Source of the DNA: Reyranella soli | Lineage (GTDB): Bacteria > Pseudomonadota > Alphaproteobacteria > Reyranellales > Reyranellaceae | Assembly: GCF_007992495.1 (NCBI RefSeq) | Contig: NZ_BKAJ01000033.1 | Span: forward strand, 124,001 to 188,000 | Direction of reading: 5' to 3' | Length of the DNA: 64,000 nt | Shown here: piece after piece, positions 41,357-51,608 of the stretch | How positions within the stretch are numbered: the stretch's first letter is position 1 | Layout: each line of letters opens with the position of its first letter | Notes under the pieces: generated by a model | The model's database searches: none | What the model was told of the DNA's origin: nothing | What the model saw: the letters and a program-made list of their open reading frames with translations, nothing else | Translations under genes and position numbers: made by a program

Positions 41357-42094
41357 TTGGCATCGCTTACGCTCTTTCACGGTTGGAGATCGTCGGCATC
41401 GCGCCGCGTGCGCCTGTGCCTGGCGGAGAAGGGCCTCGCATTCGAGAGCAAGGTGGTCGATCTGGTGAAGGGCGAGCACCATTCGCCGGAATTCCTCAAG
41501 CTCAATCCCAACGGCGTCATTCCTCTCCTGATCCTGCAGGATGGCCGCGTGCTCTACGAAAGCGGCACGATCTGCGAATATGTCGACGAGACTTGGCCCG
41601 ATCCTCCGCTCCGCCCGGCCAATGCCTATGGGCGGGCCGAAATGCGCAACTGGATCCGCCATGTCGACGGGCTGATCGGCAACCTAATCATCTTCAACTG
41701 GGCGCACGGCATGGCGCAGGTCGCCCAGAAATGGACCGACGCCGAGCTCGCCGAGCGGCTCGCCCGCGTGCCGAGCAAGGAGCGCCGCGAGGCCTGGCTG
41801 CGCACGGCGCGCAAACCCTACACCGAAGAGGAGCGGGCCGAGGCGCGCGACAAGCTCAAGACCGCGCTGCTCGACCGCATGGAGGCGGCGATCGGCCCGA
41901 GCGGCTGGCTGGTCGGCGACCGCTATTCGCTGGCCGACATCGGCGCCGTGCCCTTCGTCAAGCGCATCGACGAGGAGATCGCGCCCGACGAGATGACCCG
42001 GGCGCGCCATCCCAAGGTGGCGGCCTGGTGGGCCGCCATCCAGGCGCGGCCCGCCTTTGCCACTGCGCGCATAGAGGCCTTCACGGGCGCCTGA
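41357..42094 (+). CDS. Glutathione S-transferase
   Basis: A 245-residue enzyme with a thioredoxin-like N domain (LTLFHGWRSSASRRVRLCLAEKGLAFE, then NPNGVIPLL and YESGTICEYVDE with the glutathione-contacting Glu-Ser) and a helical C domain (GWLVGDRYSLADIGAVPFV). The catalytic residue may be Ser11 or Ser12. I chose TTG 41357 because GGGGAGG lies just upstream and the family N terminus starts there; the longer upstream frame adds no family sequence. It conjugates glutathione to electrophiles in the cytoplasm. Confidence 0.88.
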   Translation: MASLTLFHGWRSSASRRVRLCLAEKGLAFESKVVDLVKGEHHSPEFLKLNPNGVIPLLILQDGRVLYESGTICEYVDETWPDPPLRPANAYGRAEMRNWIRHVDGLIGNLIIFNWAHGMAQVAQKWTDAELAERLARVPSKERREAWLRTARKPYTEEERAEARDKLKTALLDRMEAAIGPSGWLVGDRYSLADIGAVPFVKRIDEEIAPDEMTRARHPKVAAWWAAIQARPAFATARIEAFTGA

Positions 42095-42125
42095 CCATCT
42101 TCTAGGGGCGGACACCACTCATGTT

Positions 42126-42159
42126 CCTCTCCCCCGCTAGGGCCCGCTAGGGGGAGAGG
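42126..42159. terminator. Bidirectional hairpin between convergent gst and pit genes
   Basis: A ten-base stem, CCTCTCCCCC (42126-42135) and GGGGGAGAGG (42150-42159), encloses a 14-base loop that is itself GC-rich. It lies between the convergent transferase and phosphate-transporter genes. It is probably a terminator for both, although no clear T run follows. Confidence 0.6.
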
Positions 42160-42204
42160 AGCATGAACGATGTGTTCAGGTGAAAGAAACGAGCCGACGC
42201 GACC

Positions 42205-43827
42205 TCAGAAGATGTTCAGGAACAGCATGTAGAGCGAGGCTGACAGTGTGATGGCGGCGGGGAGCGTCAGCACCCAGGCCATCAGGAGGTTGCGTATGGT
42301 CGCCATCTGCAGACCCGAGCCGTTGGCCGCCATGGTGCCGGCGACGCCCGATGACAGCACGTGCGTGGTCGAGACCGGCAGGCCGAACATGTCGGCCGCG
42401 CCGATCGTGCCTGCAGCCACCAGCTCGGCCGAGGCGCCCTGCGCGTAGGTGAGATGGCTCTTGCCGATCTTCTCTCCCACCGTCACGACGATGCGCTTCC
42501 AGCCGATCATGGTGCCGAGCCCGAGCGCGATCGCCACCGCGACCTTGACCCAGGTCGGGATGAAGCGCGTCGCGGCGTCGAGCTCCTTCTTGTAGGTGTT
42601 GAGGATCGCCACCTCCTCCTTGGAGAGCGAATTCTCCTTGTCCTTCATCAGGAAGCGCAGTGCCTCGGAGGCGAGGTACATGTCGTTTCGCGTGTTGGCG
42701 ACCGCGGTCGCCGGGATCTTGGCGATCGAGCCGTACTCGCTCACCTGGGCCGAGATCTCCTTCACCAGCGCGGCGAGCGACACGAAGGTGCCCTCGTTGA
42801 TCTTGCGCTGTGAGACGAAGGCCGTGACGGCAGGTCGCGGATTGCCGAGCACGCTGTAGCCCGCCGCCTGCTTCTCGATCACCGCCGCGGCGGCGGCCGA
42901 GGCTGCCTGGAAGCTCGGCACCTGCTGCGGCGCCGGCGCGCGGTTCAGCGCATAGGCCGTCGGCACCGTGCCGATCAGGATCAGCATGATCAGGCCCATG
43001 CCCTTCTGGCCGTCGTTGGAGCCGTGCGCGAAGCTCACGCCCGTGCAGGTGAGGATGAGGATGCCGCGGATCCACCACGGCGGCGGCTGCTGACCCTTGG
43101 GCTCGGCATAGAGCGCGGGGTTGCGCACCAGGTACTTCAGCGCCAGCAAGAGCGCGCCAGCCGCCACGAAGCCGAACAACGGCGACAGCAGCAGCGCGTA
43201 GCCGATCTCGGTCGCCTTGCTCCAGTCGACGCCCGAGGTGCCATCCATGCCGCGGGCCAGTGCATTGGCGATGCCGACGCCGATGATCGAGCCGATCAGC
43301 GTGTGCGAACTGGAGGCGGGCAGGCCGAGCCACCAGGTGCCGAGGTTCCAGATGATCGCCGCGATCAGCAGCGCGAAGACCATGGCGAAGCCCGCGCTGC
43401 TGCCGACCTGCAGGATCAGCTCGACCGGCAACAGCGAGACGATGCCGAAGGCCACCGCGCCGGTCGAGGTCAGCACGCCCAGGAAGTTGAACACGCCGGA
43501 CCACACGACCGCCATCTCGGCCGGCAAGGAGTGGGTGTAGATCACCGTGGCGACAGCGTTGGCGGTGTCGTGGAAGCCGTTGACGAACTCGAAGCCCAGC
43601 GCGATCAGGAGTGCGATCAGCAGCATGGCGTAGGGCAGGAAGGTCGTGATCTGCCCGCCCGATTCCTGAACGTCGGAATAGACGTTGTAGATGACGTAGA
43701 GGAAGCCGGCCGCCAGCACGCCGAAGAAGATGATGGCGGTGAGCGGATTGAACCCCTTGTCGAGGTTGGGCCGCGCGCTCGGCCGTGCCGGTTCGATGGG
43801 TGGTGCCTGCAGAGCGGTGTCGGTCAT
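42205..43827 (-). CDS. Inorganic phosphate transporter, Pit family
   Basis: A 540-residue membrane protein with about eleven helices and a long cytoplasmic loop. The two PHO4 repeats are clear: GFHDTANAVATVIYT and PASSSHTLIGSIIG in the N half, PVSTTHVLSSG in the C half. It takes up metal-phosphate with protons across the inner membrane. The 75-residue N-terminal extension beginning MTDTALQAPPIEPARPS and the loop near 270-400 are longer than in E. coli PitA, a variation seen in alphaproteobacteria. The stop region is followed by the hairpin at 42126. Confidence 0.93.
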   Translation of the reverse strand: MTDTALQAPPIEPARPSARPNLDKGFNPLTAIIFFGVLAAGFLYVIYNVYSDVQESGGQITTFLPYAMLLIALLIALGFEFVNGFHDTANAVATVIYTHSLPAEMAVVWSGVFNFLGVLTSTGAVAFGIVSLLPVELILQVGSSAGFAMVFALLIAAIIWNLGTWWLGLPASSSHTLIGSIIGVGIANALARGMDGTSGVDWSKATEIGYALLLSPLFGFVAAGALLLALKYLVRNPALYAEPKGQQPPPWWIRGILILTCTGVSFAHGSNDGQKGMGLIMLILIGTVPTAYALNRAPAPQQVPSFQAASAAAAAVIEKQAAGYSVLGNPRPAVTAFVSQRKINEGTFVSLAALVKEISAQVSEYGSIAKIPATAVANTRNDMYLASEALRFLMKDKENSLSKEEVAILNTYKKELDAATRFIPTWVKVAVAIALGLGTMIGWKRIVVTVGEKIGKSHLTYAQGASAELVAAGTIGAADMFGLPVSTTHVLSSGVAGTMAANGSGLQMATIRNLLMAWVLTLPAAITLSASLYMLFLNIF

Positions 43828-43902
43828 CGATCGTCCCCTAGGATGCGACTGACACTGACTTTCGCGCGGCTTGTTTACCGTGCGATGACGGCGTTATGGC
43901 AG

Positions 43903-44184
43903 CTAGACCAGCGTCCTCCGCCAAGCCCTGGCATCGGGGTCCGCCAGGCGGTGGTTGAAGTAGATGACGGACGGCCCGCCGCTCAGCCGCACATGCAGCG
44001 CCTGGATGCGTTCCCAGGTCTGGTCGGCCAGCGTGTAGAGCGCTTCCAGCCTGCGGACCGTGGCGGCGTCTGTCGGCCGGGCGCGAAGCTCGTCTTCCGC
44101 GCTGTCGGCTGCACTGCTCATGCGCTCGAGCTCCCGCTCGAGGAAGTAGATCCGCGCCGCAATCAGCGACTCGCTGCGATTCAT
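43903..44184 (-). CDS. Hypothetical helical protein (93 aa)
   Basis: A 93-residue protein starting [25 protein letters not shown]. The helical N-terminal half looks like a coiled coil ([18 protein letters not shown]), followed by [20 protein letters not shown]. The C-terminal end is [14 protein letters not shown]. No family was recognised. It is divergent from the membrane protein gene at 44274 with an 89-bp gap that I see nothing clear in. It follows pit in the opposite direction of transcription on the same strand. Confidence 0.62.
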   Translation of the reverse strand: MNRSESLIAARIYFLERELERMSSAADSAEDELRARPTDAATVRRLEALYTLADQTWERIQALHVRLSGGPSVIYFNHRLADPDARAWRRTLV

Positions 44185-44273
44185 TGCCTGCCCCCGCAGC
44201 GATTTCCTAGGGCGTCGGCGGCTGTCGGACAAGCTGCTTGCCGCCCTCGGCAATGGTAGGCTGTGGACGGCTC

Positions 44274-44768
44274 ATGACGTCCGCGGTTCTTCCCGTATCC
44301 TGGCGACCCTCGCTGGCGGCCCTGCTGCCGGCCAATCCGGCAACCTACGACGGCCCGCGTCTCGCGACCTGGTTGGCGATGGCCTATCTGGTCTTCATCA
44401 CCGTGCGCAGCATGATCCACCTGTTTTTGCCCGACGGCGGTGCGCAATCGATCGCCACCATCGACGTCCATGTCGCCGGCGGCTCCAACATCGTGGCGAT
44501 GTTCGGTCAGTGGGGCGCCATCCAGCTCCTGCTGGCGGGATTGCTGTGGGTGCTGCTGCTGCGCTGGCGCGGGCTGACGCCGCTGGTGCTGCTGGTGTTC
44601 GCCATAGAACCCTGCCTGCGCAGCCTGTCGGCCCATCTGAAGCCCGTCACGGCGATGGGCACGCCGCCGGGCGCGGCGCTCAATTGGTGGGTTTTCCCGG
44701 TGCTCGTCCTGCTGCTGTTGATGTCGCTGTGTCCAGCCAAAGAGGAATTCGCACGTCACAGGCAATGA
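44274..44768 (+). CDS. Hypothetical inner-membrane protein
   Basis: A 164-residue membrane protein with about four helices (near 35-53, 80-100, 101-115 and 135-158). It opens [22 protein letters not shown], has [20 protein letters not shown] in the middle and ends [14 protein letters not shown]. No known family was recognised. Its stop overlaps an ATG (44765-44768) at which the Lhr helicase might also start, so the two may be co-translated. Confidence 0.7.
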   Translation: MTSAVLPVSWRPSLAALLPANPATYDGPRLATWLAMAYLVFITVRSMIHLFLPDGGAQSIATIDVHVAGGSNIVAMFGQWGAIQLLLAGLLWVLLLRWRGLTPLVLLVFAIEPCLRSLSAHLKPVTAMGTPPGAALNWWVFPVLVLLLLMSLCPAKEEFARHRQ

Positions 44769-44830
44769 GTCCTCCTCTCGCCCAGTCGGTTGATTCAGAG
44801 CATGCGCAGCCCATATTGCGTGGGACCCCA

Positions 44831-47800
44831 ATGTCTGCCGCATCGCTCTTCCATCCCGCCGTCGCTGCGTGGTTCGAGGCGAGCTTCGCTGCCGCCACGG
44901 TGGCGCAGGCTGATGCCTGGCCGTCGATCAAGGCTGGCCGCCATACGCTGATTGCCGCGCCGACCGGATCCGGCAAGACGCTGGCTGCCTTCATGGCGGC
45001 GATCGACGATCTGGTGCGCCAGGGCGTCGATGGCGGCCTCGGCGACGAGACGCAGATCGTCTATGTGTCGCCGCTCAAGGCGCTATCCAACGACATTCAG
45101 CGCAACCTCGAGGCGCCGCTCGCCGGCATCCGCGCCGAGCTCGCGCGACGCGGCCTGCCCGATGTCGACATCCGCGCCTGGGTCCGCACCGGCGACACGA
45201 CCTCCGGAGAGCGCCAGCGCATGGGCCGCAAGCCGCCGCACATCGTCGTCACCACACCAGAATCCCTCTATGTGCTCCTGGGTTCGGAGTCCGGCCGCAA
45301 GATGCTGGTAACTACCCGGACGGTGATCGTCGATGAGATCCACGCAATTGCGCCAAACAAGCGCGGCAGCCATCTCGCCTTGTCGCTCGAGCGGCTGTCG
45401 GCGCTCAGCGGCGATCGCCTGCTGCGCATCGGCCTGTCGGCCACCCAGAATCCGATCGAGGCGGTGGCGCGCTTCCTTACCGGCGGTGCCGACTGCGCCA
45501 TCGTCGACTCCGGTCATCGCCGCCACCGCGACCTCGCGCTCGAACTACCCGAGTCGCCACTCGAAGCCGTCATGTCGATGGACGTATGGGAGCAGGTCTA
45601 TCGCCGACTGGCGACGCTGGTCGGTGAGCATCGCACGACGCTGATCTTCGTCAATACGCGCCGCATGGCCGAACGCGCCACCCGGCGGCTGTCAGAGCTT
45701 CTCGGCGAGACGAACGTCGCGGCTCATCATGGCAGCCTCGCCAAGGAGCAGCGGCTCGACGCCGAGCAGCGTCTGAAGACGGGCAAGTTGCGCGCACTGG
45801 TCGCCACCGCCTCGCTCGAGCTCGGCATCGATATCGGCGACGTCGATCTGGTCTGCCAGCTCGGTTCGCCGCGCTCGATCGCAAGCTTCCTGCAGCGCGT
45901 CGGCCGCTCGGGCCATGCCGTGGATGGCACGCCCAAGGGCCGGCTGTTCCCCCTGTCGCGCGACGAGCTGGTCGAATGCACGGCGCTGCTCGACAGCGTT
46001 CGCCGCGGCGAGCTCGATCGCCTCGCAATGCCCAATCAACCGCTCGACGTGCTGGCGCAGCAAATCGTGGCCGACGTCGCCGCGCGCGACTGGAGCGAAG
46101 ATGTCCTGTTCGAGCGGGTGCGCCGCGCCTGGCCTTATCGCGACCTGCCGCGTTCCGATTTCGACGCCATCGTCACCATGCTGGCAGAGGGCTTCCACAC
46201 GCGCCGCGGCCGGCGCGGCGCGCTGATCCATCACGACGCTGTCAATGGCGAGCTGCGCGGCCGGCGTGGCGCGCGGCTGACGGCGCTGACGGCCGGCGGG
46301 ACGATTCCCGACAATGCCGATTATCAGGTGCTGCTCGAGCCGGAAAACAACGTCGTCGGTTCAGTGAATGAGGACTTTGCCGTCGAGAGCCTGGCGGGCG
46401 ACGTCTTCCAGCTCGGTAACCGCAGCTACCGCATCCAGCGCGTCGAGCGTGGCGTCGTGCGCGTGGAGGATGCCCACGGCCAGGCGCCCAACATTCCGTT
46501 CTGGCTGGGCGAAGCGCCCGGCCGCAGCGACGAGCTTTCGGTCTCGGTATCGCGCCTGCGTGCCGAGGTCGCGGCGCGTCTGACGGCCGATCCAACGGGC
46601 GCTGGCGTCCTGCAGTGGCTGACCGGAGAGCTCGGGCTCGACGTCGCGGCAGCGGAGCAGCTCGCCGACTATCTGCGCGCCGGCCACGCCGCGCTGGGCT
46701 GCTTGCCGACACGCGACACCGTCGTCCTCGAACGCTTCTTCGACGAGGCGGGCGGGGCGCAGCTCGTCGTCCACTCGCCCTACGGCAGCCGGCTCAACCG
46801 CGCCTGGGGACTGGCGCTGCGCAAGCGCTTCTGCGGCAAGTTCAATTTCGAGATCCAGGCCGCCGCCACCGAGGACAACATCGTCATCTCGCTTACCGAG
46901 GCGCACAGCTTCGCGCTCGACGACGTGCCGCGCTACCTGCACTCGGCCTCGGCGCGCGATGTGCTGACTCAGGCGGTGCTGGATTCGCCGATGTTCACCA
47001 CGCGCTGGCGCTGGGTGAGCGGCGTGTCGCTTGCCTTGCCGCGCTTTCGCGGCGGCCGAAAGGTGCCGCCGCAGCTGGCACGCATGGGCGCCGAAGACCT
47101 GATCGGTTCGGTGTTTCCCGACCAGATCGCCTGCGCCGAGAATCTCGTCGGCGAGCGCGAGATCCCAGACCATCCATTGGTGCGCCAAGCGCTCGGCGAC
47201 TGTCTTGGCGAAGCGATGGATACCGACGGCCTGGAGCGCCTGCTGAAAGGCATCGAAGCCGGCGCGATCCGGGTGGTGACGCGCGACCTGACGCAGCCGT
47301 CGCCCTTGGCGCTCGAAGTCCTGACCGCGCGCCCTTACGCCTACCTTGACGACGCGCCGCTGGAGGAGCGCCGTACCCAGGCGGTGATGGCGCGCCGCTG
47401 GCTGGCGCCCGAGCAGGCGTCGGAGCTGGGCCGCCTCGATGCCGAGGCGATCGAACGGGTGAGGGCAGAGGCCTGGCCCGACGCGGCGAATGCGGACGAG
47501 CTGCATGACGGCTTGGTGTGGCTGGGTTTTCTTACCGAGCACGAGGTGCAGGCGGGCGTGAACTGGCGCGATTGGCTCGATGAGCTCGCGGCCGCCAAGC
47601 GTGCGGCGCTGATCGACGTCGCCGACGCAAAGCTCTGGATTGCGGCCGAGCGCCTGCCGCACTTCCGCGCCCTTTGGCCGGGTCTTGCGACAGCGCCAGC
47701 CATCGCCGCGCCGTTCGCCTACGACAAGGAGTGGTCGCGTGACGAGGCGCTGGTCGAGATCCTGCGCGGCCGGCTCGAAGGCCTGGGTCCGGTCAGCCAA

Positions 47801-49156
47801 GCGGCTCTCGCCGCACCGCTCGGCCTGCAGGCCGAGGCGGTCGCCGGGACGCTGGTGGCGCTCGAGGCCGAAGGCTTCGCGCTGCGTGGCCGGTTCACGC
47901 CTGACGCACCGGTCGATGAATGGTGCGAACGGCGCCTGCTCGCGCGCATCCATCGCTACACGATCAAGCGCCTGCGTGCCGAGATCGAACCGGTCTCGGC
48001 CCGCGACTTCCTGCGCTTCCTGTTTCGCTGGCAACGCATCGCGCCCGACACCCAGGTCGAGGGTCCCGCGTCTCTCGACGCCGTCGTCGGCCAGCTCGAA
48101 GGCTTTGGCGCGCCGGCCGCCGCCTGGGAAAGCGACATCCTGCCGGCGCGGCTGAAGGACTATCGCCCGTCGTGGCTCGACGCCCGCTGCCTGGCGGGCC
48201 ATGCCACCTGGCTGCGGCTCGGCGCGCGCGCCGCGACCGGGCGGCCAACGACGGTGCGCACCACGCCGGTCACCCTGTTGCCGCGCCGCCATGCCGCCCT
48301 GTGGCGGGCGATGGCGCTGCCGGCCGACGCAGCGGCGCGCCCCACCGCGCAAGCCCAGGCCGTGGTCGACTACATTGCGGCCAATGGCGCGTCCTTCTTC
48401 GACGAGCTGCTGCAGCATTGTGGCCTGCTGCGGTCGCAGCTCGAGGAGGCGCTGGCCGAACTGGTGGCGCTGGGCCTCCTCACCTCCGACAGCTTCGCCG
48501 GCCTGCGCGCGCTGCTGGTGCCGTTCTCCGAACGCAGGCCGGGCGGTACGCGCCGCCGCCGCGCCGCCGCTTCGGCGATGGAGGATTCCGGCCGGTGGTC
48601 GCTGGTGCGCCCTCCCACGGCCGCCAGCACGGTCGACGCCGCGGCTGTCGAGCATGTCGCCCGTGCGTTGCTGCGCCGCTATGGCGTGGTGTTCTGGCGC
48701 ATGCTGGAGCGCGAGGCGTCGTGGCTGCCGCCGTGGCGTGAGCTGCTGCGCGTCTATCGCCGGCTCGAGGGCAGCGGCGAGATCCGCGGTGGCCGCTTCG
48801 TGGCGGGGTTCACCGGCGAGCAGTTCGCTTTGCCGGAGGCGATCGGCACCTTGCGCGACGTGCGCCGCCGCCCGCCGACCGGCGAATGGACCGCGGTGTC
48901 GGGCGCCGATCCGCTGAACCTCGCCGGCGTCCTGACGCCGGGCGCACGGCTCGCGGCGCTCGCCGGCAACCGCCTTCTCTATCGTGACGGCGTGCCGGTC
49001 GCGACCCTGTCGGGTGGCGAGATCAGCTTTGTCGAGCCGCTCGATGCCGCGACCGAATGGTTCGCCCGCAAGGCGCTGGTGCGCGGCACGGGACGCGGCG
49101 CGTCGTTGGCCGCAGATTTGGCGGCACTGGACGACGTCGCACCGGCCGGCTCCTGA
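44831..49156 (+). CDS. lhr: Large ATP-dependent DNA/RNA helicase Lhr
   Basis: A 1441-residue superfamily 2 helicase, about the length of E. coli Lhr. The N-terminal motor has motif I APTGSGKT (Lys49), motif Ic TPESLY, motif II DEIH, LSATQNP (III), then [13 protein letters not shown] and RVGRSGHA (V, VI). The rest is the Lhr-type winged-helix and beta-barrel core followed by the long C-terminal Lhr-CTD. It unwinds DNA and RNA:DNA hybrids with 3'-5' polarity and acts in DNA repair. I chose ATG 44831 on family N termini; an ATG at 44765 would add 22 residues and overlap the previous stop. Confidence 0.95.
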   Translation: MSAASLFHPAVAAWFEASFAAATVAQADAWPSIKAGRHTLIAAPTGSGKTLAAFMAAIDDLVRQGVDGGLGDETQIVYVSPLKALSNDIQRNLEAPLAGIRAELARRGLPDVDIRAWVRTGDTTSGERQRMGRKPPHIVVTTPESLYVLLGSESGRKMLVTTRTVIVDEIHAIAPNKRGSHLALSLERLSALSGDRLLRIGLSATQNPIEAVARFLTGGADCAIVDSGHRRHRDLALELPESPLEAVMSMDVWEQVYRRLATLVGEHRTTLIFVNTRRMAERATRRLSELLGETNVAAHHGSLAKEQRLDAEQRLKTGKLRALVATASLELGIDIGDVDLVCQLGSPRSIASFLQRVGRSGHAVDGTPKGRLFPLSRDELVECTALLDSVRRGELDRLAMPNQPLDVLAQQIVADVAARDWSEDVLFERVRRAWPYRDLPRSDFDAIVTMLAEGFHTRRGRRGALIHHDAVNGELRGRRGARLTALTAGGTIPDNADYQVLLEPENNVVGSVNEDFAVESLAGDVFQLGNRSYRIQRVERGVVRVEDAHGQAPNIPFWLGEAPGRSDELSVSVSRLRAEVAARLTADPTGAGVLQWLTGELGLDVAAAEQLADYLRAGHAALGCLPTRDTVVLERFFDEAGGAQLVVHSPYGSRLNRAWGLALRKRFCGKFNFEIQAAATEDNIVISLTEAHSFALDDVPRYLHSASARDVLTQAVLDSPMFTTRWRWVSGVSLALPRFRGGRKVPPQLARMGAEDLIGSVFPDQIACAENLVGEREIPDHPLVRQALGDCLGEAMDTDGLERLLKGIEAGAIRVVTRDLTQPSPLALEVLTARPYAYLDDAPLEERRTQAVMARRWLAPEQASELGRLDAEAIERVRAEAWPDAANADELHDGLVWLGFLTEHEVQAGVNWRDWLDELAAAKRAALIDVADAKLWIAAERLPHFRALWPGLATAPAIAAPFAYDKEWSRDEALVEILRGRLEGLGPVSQAALAAPLGLQAEAVAGTLVALEAEGFALRGRFTPDAPVDEWCERRLLARIHRYTIKRLRAEIEPVSARDFLRFLFRWQRIAPDTQVEGPASLDAVVGQLEGFGAPAAAWESDILPARLKDYRPSWLDARCLAGHATWLRLGARAATGRPTTVRTTPVTLLPRRHAALWRAMALPADAAARPTAQAQAVVDYIAANGASFFDELLQHCGLLRSQLEEALAELVALGLLTSDSFAGLRALLVPFSERRPGGTRRRRAAASAMEDSGRWSLVRPPTAASTVDAAAVEHVARALLRRYGVVFWRMLEREASWLPPWRELLRVYRRLEGSGEIRGGRFVAGFTGEQFALPEAIGTLRDVRRRPPTGEWTAVSGADPLNLAGVLTPGARLAALAGNRLLYRDGVPVATLSGGEISFVEPLDAATEWFARKALVRGTGRGASLAADLAALDDVAPAGS

Positions 49157-49228
49157 CGCGATCACCGTTTGTTGAGCGGGTGACGGTACTGCTGGCATCG
49201 AAACTCACAAATGCCTGATACGGACCTA

Positions 49229-49287
49229 CTGTCATCCCGAGCCCTTTCCTGCAACCTAAAGGCCCCTCGCTACGCTCGGGGTGACAG
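49229..49287. repeat. Inverted repeat between lhr and the IclR gene
   Basis: The arms CTGTCATCCCGAGC (49229-49242) and GCTCGGGGTGACAG (49274-49287) pair with one G-T wobble, around a 31-base spacer. It lies in the 140-bp gap between convergent lhr and the IclR gene. This is a typical dispersed intergenic repeat type and may be a terminator. Confidence 0.75.
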
Positions 49288-49296
49288 TTATCGGTA

Positions 49297-50070
49297 CTAG
49301 GGCGTGGCGGCACGCCACCGCCGCTCTATCTCAGTGGCGGCCTGCTTCAGGCTGCGCAGGTAGCGCCTGGCGGCGACTTCGGTCGTCATCGCCGAGGTGA
49401 AGAACACGATGTTGAGGCTGCCGATCACCGGCCCGACACCGCCGATCGGCACGGCGATGGCGCTGATGCCCTGCTCGGTCTCATCGACCGACGAGGCGTA
49501 GCCGTCGCTTTTCGTGCGTGCCACGAAACGGCTGATGTAGCGGCGGTCGCGCGCGAGTGCAGCATCCTCCGGCACCAGCGAGGCGGTGATCTCCAGCATC
49601 TCATGCCGCTGGGCCGGGCTCGCCGCCGTCAGCACGGCGCGGCCGAGCGCACTGCGCACCAGCGAGCGGCCCAGCCCGACCATCGAGCGATGGACCGAGA
49701 ACGGGCTGAAGGAGTGCGTGCTCTCGCGGATCATCATCCAGCCCAGCTCGAAGACGGCGAAGTCGCTGGGCCACGACACCTGTTCGAGCAGGCTGAACAT
49801 CGGCGGCAGGGCGGCCTGCCGCGACAGGTCCTGCGTCGACAGTCCCTCACTCAACCGTCGCACCTGTGGCGTCAGGCTGAACAGGGCGCTGGCTTCGTCG
49901 AACGTGACGTAGCCGTCCTGCTGCAGGGTCTGCAGCAGCCGGTAGCAGGTCGTGCGATTGACGCCGCTGCGGCGCGCGAGCTGCTGGGCGCTCGACGGCC
50001 CGCTGGTATTGAGCTCGCCGATCAGCGCGAGGCCGCGCGACAGCGCCCGGACGGAGCGATGGATCGTCAT
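49297..50070 (-). CDS. IclR family transcriptional regulator
   Basis: A 257-residue regulator. An N-terminal winged helix-turn-helix (ALSRGLALIGELNTSGPSSAQQLARRSGVNRTTCYRLLQTLQQDGYV) precedes the IclR effector domain (SFSPFSVHRSMVGLGRSLVRSALGRAVL, then DGYASSVDETEQGISAIAVPI). IclR proteins usually repress or activate a divergent catabolic operon in response to an aromatic or carboxylic effector. The divergent HpaB-type gene starts 81 bp away. A palindrome overlaps this gene's own start codon and is a good candidate operator. Confidence 0.92.
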   Translation of the reverse strand: MTIHRSVRALSRGLALIGELNTSGPSSAQQLARRSGVNRTTCYRLLQTLQQDGYVTFDEASALFSLTPQVRRLSEGLSTQDLSRQAALPPMFSLLEQVSWPSDFAVFELGWMMIRESTHSFSPFSVHRSMVGLGRSLVRSALGRAVLTAASPAQRHEMLEITASLVPEDAALARDRRYISRFVARTKSDGYASSVDETEQGISAIAVPIGGVGPVIGSLNIVFFTSAMTTEVAARRYLRSLKQAATEIERRWRAATP

Positions 50071-50087
50071 GTTCGCGTCGCGAACAT
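50069..50087. promoter_or_regulatory. Palindromic IclR operator overlapping the iclR start codon
   Basis: ATGTTCGCGTCGCGAACAT is a perfect inverted repeat: two nine-base arms around a single T. It covers the minus-strand start codon of the IclR gene and lies 64 bp before the HpaB-type gene. The GTTCGC-type half-sites fit operators of several IclR proteins. It could block its own translation start and control the divergent gene. Confidence 0.72.
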
Positions 50088-50150
50088 TCCAGATTCCGCC
50101 ATGGAAGCCAAGCCGTCCCTGGCCTCAGGATGCGGGCGGAGAGGACCGCC

Positions 50151-51608
50151 ATGCCCATCAAGACCGGCAAGCAATACATCGATTCCCTGCGCGACGGCCG
50201 CAGGCTCTTCATCGACGGCAAGGTCGTGACCGACGTCACCGACTATCCGCCGTTGCAGGGCGTCATCGGCACCATCGCCGGCCTGCACGATGACCAGCAC
50301 GATCCGGCCCTGCATCATCTTCTTGCCTGCAAGTCGCCGACGACGGGCGAGGCCGTGAGCACGACCTATCTCGAGGCGCGCACCCGCGAGGAGTTTTCAG
50401 CGCTCGCCGGCTGCTTCCACCTGCGCGCCAAGCGCACCTTCGGCCTGATGGGGCGCCTGACAGACTTCATGTCGGCCTTCCTGGTCGACCAGGCGGTGGC
50501 GCTGCGGGCGCTGGGCAAGAACGAGGCGGCGGCGCGGGCGCAGGGCATGGTCGAGCTCTGCCGCGAGAACGACTTCCAGGTCACGCATGCCTTGATCGAT
50601 CCGCAGTCCGACCGTTCGACGCTCGATGCGCCGTCGCAGGCGGTGCAGGTCGTCGAGCGCACGGCCGAAGGCGTGGTCGTGAGCGGCTGCCGCATGCTCT
50701 CGACCCTCGCGCCGGTTTCCAACGAGTGCTACGTCGGCCCGTACTATCCGCGTAAGCCCGGAGAGGACAAGTTCGTGCTGGCCTTCGTGGTGCCGATGAA
50801 CGCGCCCGGCCTCTCGATCCTGTGCCGCGAGAGCTTCCATCACGGGCAGAGCACGTTCGACCGGCCGCTCAGCAGCCGCTTCGACGAGGGCGACGCCATC
50901 CTGATGTTCGATCGCGTGCTGGTGCCGGACGAGCGCATGATCATCGACGGCGATCTCGAGGCCTACAACGGCATGCTGGCGTCGCGGCCGGGCTACACGC
51001 CGATCCAGGCCACCATCCGCTCGACCATGAAGCTGCGCTTCCTGGCCGGCATGGCGACGGCGATCGCGCGCGCCAACGGCCGGGACAAGCTGCCGCGCTT
51101 CCAGGCCGCCATCGGCGAGCTCATCGCTCTGGTGAGCGTCGCCGAGGGCATCCGCGCCGGCGCGGTCGAGGAGGGGCTGCGACGTGCCGAGGCCTTCGCC
51201 CGCGGCGAGACCAGGATCGAAGGCGACGGTCTCACCGGACCCAAGACCGTCGGCGTCGCCGGCGGGGCCGCCATCAACTTCTTCTTCCCCTACGCCAACA
51301 CCAAGGCGGCCGACGTGCTGCGCATCGCCGCCGGCTCGGGCGTGCTCGCCATGAGCGGCGCCGACTACGCCAACCCCGCGATCGGCCCGCTGATGGACCA
51401 GTGGCTGATCGGCCCCAACATCGACGCCAAACGGCGGCTCGAGCTGATGAAGCTCGCGTGGGACATGACCGGCAGTGAATTCGGCTCGCGCGCCGGGCTG
51501 TACGAGCGGCTGTACTCAGGCGATCCCGAGATCAACGCACAGCGCTGGTTCAGGAGCGGGATCACCAAGGAGTGCGAGTCACTCGTGCATGAGCTGCTGA
51601 AGGTTTGA
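50151..51608 (+). CDS. 4-hydroxyphenylacetate 3-hydroxylase (HpaB) family flavin-dependent monooxygenase
   Basis: A 485-residue protein of the HpaB/acyl-CoA dehydrogenase-like fold. It begins MPIKTGKQYIDSLRDGRRLFIDGKVV and continues LQGVIGTIAGLHDDQHDP; conserved parts follow at THALIDPQSDRS, VVSGCRMLSTLAPVSNE, VRVLVPDERM-like VLVPDERMIIDGD, and ANTKAADVLRIAAGSG. Such enzymes hydroxylate phenols with FADH2 from a separate reductase; a lone flavin reductase is at 40755-41234. A strong SD (GGAGAGG) sits before ATG 50151. Divergent IclR control is likely. The phenolic substrate is unknown. Confidence 0.9.
   Translation: MPIKTGKQYIDSLRDGRRLFIDGKVVTDVTDYPPLQGVIGTIAGLHDDQHDPALHHLLACKSPTTGEAVSTTYLEARTREEFSALAGCFHLRAKRTFGLMGRLTDFMSAFLVDQAVALRALGKNEAAARAQGMVELCRENDFQVTHALIDPQSDRSTLDAPSQAVQVVERTAEGVVVSGCRMLSTLAPVSNECYVGPYYPRKPGEDKFVLAFVVPMNAPGLSILCRESFHHGQSTFDRPLSSRFDEGDAILMFDRVLVPDERMIIDGDLEAYNGMLASRPGYTPIQATIRSTMKLRFLAGMATAIARANGRDKLPRFQAAIGELIALVSVAEGIRAGAVEEGLRRAEAFARGETRIEGDGLTGPKTVGVAGGAAINFFFPYANTKAADVLRIAAGSGVLAMSGADYANPAIGPLMDQWLIGPNIDAKRRLELMKLAWDMTGSEFGSRAGLYERLYSGDPEINAQRWFRSGITKECESLVHELLKV

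Noticed and set aside
42126-42159. A CRISPR-like or mobile element repeat
   Set aside because: A single hairpin between convergent genes, with no array or terminal repeats, fits a terminator better.
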